Positions 62,337 to 64,000 of a DNA stretch of 64,000 nt are shown one piece after another; the first letter of the stretch is position 1, and the number at the start of each line of letters is the position of its first letter. The notes below the pieces were generated by a model that did not search any database, was not told the DNA's origin, and saw only the letters and a list, made by a program, of their open reading frames with translations. The position numbers and the translations under genes were made by a program. The DNA is from Coleofasciculus sp. LEGE 07092 (GTDB lineage Bacteria; Cyanobacteriota; Cyanobacteriia; Cyanobacteriales; Coleofasciculaceae). The stretch lies in assembly GCF_015207375.1 (NCBI RefSeq), contig NZ_JADEWY010000008.1, positions 1 to 64,000 on the forward strand, in the 5' to 3' direction.

Positions 62337-63551
62337 TTAATTTCCTTCGCTATTAATACCAAATGCGTGTTTTTTTCTCTTCTGCTTCCCTGGTTTTTTC
62401 TGTAACGAGGAATCAGACAACTGAGATTGGTGCGAGTCGGGTTGAGGTGCTTTGGTTTCTGTGACCAACTGCTTTTGCTCCTGAGGCACATCCGCCAAGG
62501 CTTCATCCGGCAACACATAAGAGCTAGCAATTAATTTTTCATCCCAGTCAATAATCTCAGGAAAGCGGATACCTGGTAACACCTGAACGGCAAAAATTTC
62601 CTGCACCGCCTCTTCAAACTTCAAAAACGCGACCGTTTGCCCCGTCTCAATATTGACTACCCAAACCCCACAAATACGTTCCTCAAGCCGTTCGGTTAGG
62701 GGAATGCCACTAAATACTGCCGTTTCCCGCACCTGAGAAAGACCGATAAACGCCAAAGAACCCCAGAAGTCTATGCCACGAGTAAAGCCAGGAAGCTGAG
62801 TTACTGTCTCAATTTTCCCAGAAGCTAGGTCAACTGTTGCCAGAGAACCATTACCCGATTCCAGTACCCAGAGACGATTTTGATACCATCGCGGTGAATG
62901 GGGCATCGACAAACCCCGCACAATCACCTGATTCGTCTCTACATCCATCAAGACGCCACCATTCGCTTTATTCTCCCGCCAGCCTCCCATGCTATCGGTT
63001 GTCCCCAGTGCGGTGACATATTTGGGTTGATTGTTCACCATACCCAAGCCGTTAAGATGACATCTATCTTCCGGTGACAAGGCACTGACAAAATTAGGTC
63101 GCCAGCGGGGGACAAAACTGTGGTCAAAATCGAGGGTACACAAACAGGAAAAACGAGTATTGACGAACCAGAGTTCTTGTTCTCCCCAAGCCATCTCGTG
63201 AATATCAATATCCCCAGTAATATGAGAGTTGCGGGGTAGATAACAAGCATCATGCTTACCCACAGGTTCCAGTTTTTGGGCAACGGCGGGTACATTGCGG
63301 AGTTCCCAAACTTGGTTCGCTGTCCCAATTGCAATTCTACCTCGATCAGCCGCTAATCCCATCGGTTTTCGGAAGAGACGGAAGTGGGTGTTAATGTGTT
63401 CGCCATCGGCACGGAGGACGATGAGTTTGCCAGCTTGATAGGTGGAGACAACTAGGGAAATCCCCAATTGAGTTAGAATTTGGGGAAAGTTGGTAGTGTG
63501 GACGCTCCGCATGGGGTCGCCCCCTGGTGGTGTTTGGGGAGAATGTGTCAT
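62337..63551 (-). CDS. TIGR03032 family protein (possible propeller)
   Basis: 404 residues. Family TIGR03032 features are recognisable: LVVSTYQAGKLIVLRADG, HFRLFRKPMGLA, GDIDIHEMAWG, LWFVNTRFSCLCTLD, RCHLNGLGMVNNQPKYVTALG and WVVNIETGQTVAFLKF. The repeating strands with W/Y/G turns fit a beta-propeller fold. The function is unknown. The C-terminal 60 residues are charged and low-complexity, ending KKPGKQKRKKHAFGINSEGN, which is probably disordered. Its ATG overlaps the stop of the upstream hydrolase gene (TAATG), so the two are likely translationally coupled. Confidence 0.8.
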   Translation of the reverse strand: MTHSPQTPPGGDPMRSVHTTNFPQILTQLGISLVVSTYQAGKLIVLRADGEHINTHFRLFRKPMGLAADRGRIAIGTANQVWELRNVPAVAQKLEPVGKHDACYLPRNSHITGDIDIHEMAWGEQELWFVNTRFSCLCTLDFDHSFVPRWRPNFVSALSPEDRCHLNGLGMVNNQPKYVTALGTTDSMGGWRENKANGGVLMDVETNQVIVRGLSMPHSPRWYQNRLWVLESGNGSLATVDLASGKIETVTQLPGFTRGIDFWGSLAFIGLSQVRETAVFSGIPLTERLEERICGVWVVNIETGQTVAFLKFEEAVQEIFAVQVLPGIRFPEIIDWDEKLIASSYVLPDEALADVPQEQKQLVTETKAPQPDSHQSQLSDSSLQKKPGKQKRKKHAFGINSEGN

Positions 63552-64000
63552 TACCTGAATTCCTGACTCCTAACAAACTCATCAATATACCCAGCCACTA
63601 AATCCGGTAACGCTTCAGGTAAGTTATTTTCTCCACCCTCAATCCTTCGCAGTTGGGCTTTTGGGGCTTTTTCAGCATAGGTTTGAGAATCAGCGATCGC
63701 CTTAGCAGAATCTTTGCTTCCTTGAAGTATCAACGTTGGCACCTTCAAGTCCTCAAGCCGATCTTGCAGTAATTCCGCTTGAATTTCCGATCGCCTGCGT
63801 TTAAAGAGTAACTTACAGGCAGTAGGAGATTGTAATAGCTGTTGCCGCTGCTTTAGCAATTGTTCAATACCTTTATGACGACCTAACAGCCGCGCCAAAG
63901 GCAGTAGCGATCGTAAAATAGTATACGCAATGGGAGGACGCCCGACTAACCACCGCGCCCACTGCCAATTATCCCCCTGTCCTTCTGCCTGAACGCCCTC
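63551..64000 (-). CDS. Alpha/beta hydrolase, 3' part, runs off window
   Basis: About 149 residues of the C-terminal half; the frame stays open to base 64000, so the start lies outside. The cap-like helical stretch (EQLLKQRQQLLQSPTACKLL) precedes VPTLILQGSKDSAKAIAD, with the usual catalytic-acid Asp (in GSKDS). At the catalytic His position the sequence reads GGENNLPEALPDLV: Asn stands where His is normal, so the enzyme may be inactive or the alignment is uncertain. It overlaps the TIGR03032 start by one base (TAATG), suggesting an operon. Confidence 0.7.
   Translation of the reverse strand, partial: EGVQAEGQGDNWQWARWLVGRPPIAYTILRSLLPLARLLGRHKGIEQLLKQRQQLLQSPTACKLLFKRRRSEIQAELLQDRLEDLKVPTLILQGSKDSAKAIADSQTYAEKAPKAQLRRIEGGENNLPEALPDLVAGYIDEFVRSQEFR

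Overview
The window comes from a cyanobacterial chromosome, most likely a filamentous form of the Coleofasciculus/Microcoleus/Nostoc type; the genus is an inference. The evidence is the frequent GCGATCGC (HIP1) octamer, heptanucleotide repeats of the STRR type, a biliverdin-forming heme oxygenase, a cytochrome b6f PetL peptide, a CrtO-type carotenoid ketolase, a ClpR/ClpP3 pair, a phytochrome-like GAF histidine kinase, and a separately encoded DnaE C-terminal half that begins with the DnaE split-intein C-fragment.

Layout. 1-11009: the 3' part of a giant surface protein (PPC-like, CARDB, beta-helix, RHS and H-type-lectin-like modules) with two recent internal duplications. 11137-17386: a Ski2-like helicase, a 47-codon orphan small gene with its own terminator, a vanadium-dependent haloperoxidase and a secreted dienelactone hydrolase. 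17474-23742: the most striking region, two copies of a minus-strand cassette protoglobin - roadblock/LC7 - Ras-like GTPase, separated by a third roadblock gene, a possible V4R-like protein and the wreck of an NB-ARC gene. Conserved upstream elements precede both cassettes. 24534-27460: a saccharopine-dehydrogenase-like oxidoreductase and crtO. 27968-30158: an Rsb-type partner-switching set (STAS antagonist, response regulator-PP2C phosphatase, HATPase kinase). 30214-42755: mostly household genes (DedA, petL, aroB, selO, a peptidoglycan-binding/beta-propeller protein, psiE-like, holin-like, ychF, dnaE C-half).

42756-45164 is gene-poor, with a candidate structured RNA, a P-domain protein and a 26-residue basic peptide. 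45165-49567 carries ho1, a VWA protein, clpR-clpP3 and a DnaJ protein. 49781-51998 is a small fimbria-like locus (two secreted beta-rich proteins and a PapD-like chaperone) interrupted by a MITE-like element. 52057-57135 holds a zinc-ribbon Ser/Thr kinase, a subtilase with a detached I9-like mini-protein, a 91-residue orphan protein and a DAO-type flavoprotein. 57136-57887 holds a long-hairpin RNA or MITE. The window ends with a NADAR protein, a four-GAF histidine kinase, and an overlapping alpha/beta-hydrolase and TIGR03032 gene pair that runs off the right edge.

How the genes may work together (inference). The duplicated cassettes look like a heme/gas-sensing input (protoglobin) coupled to a GTPase switch with roadblock partners, parallel to MglA/MglB logic. 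The nearby STAS/PP2C/HATPase set is a second signalling switch. Heme oxygenase could supply biliverdin-derived bilin for the GAF kinase. No phage, CRISPR array, rRNA or tRNA gene was found.
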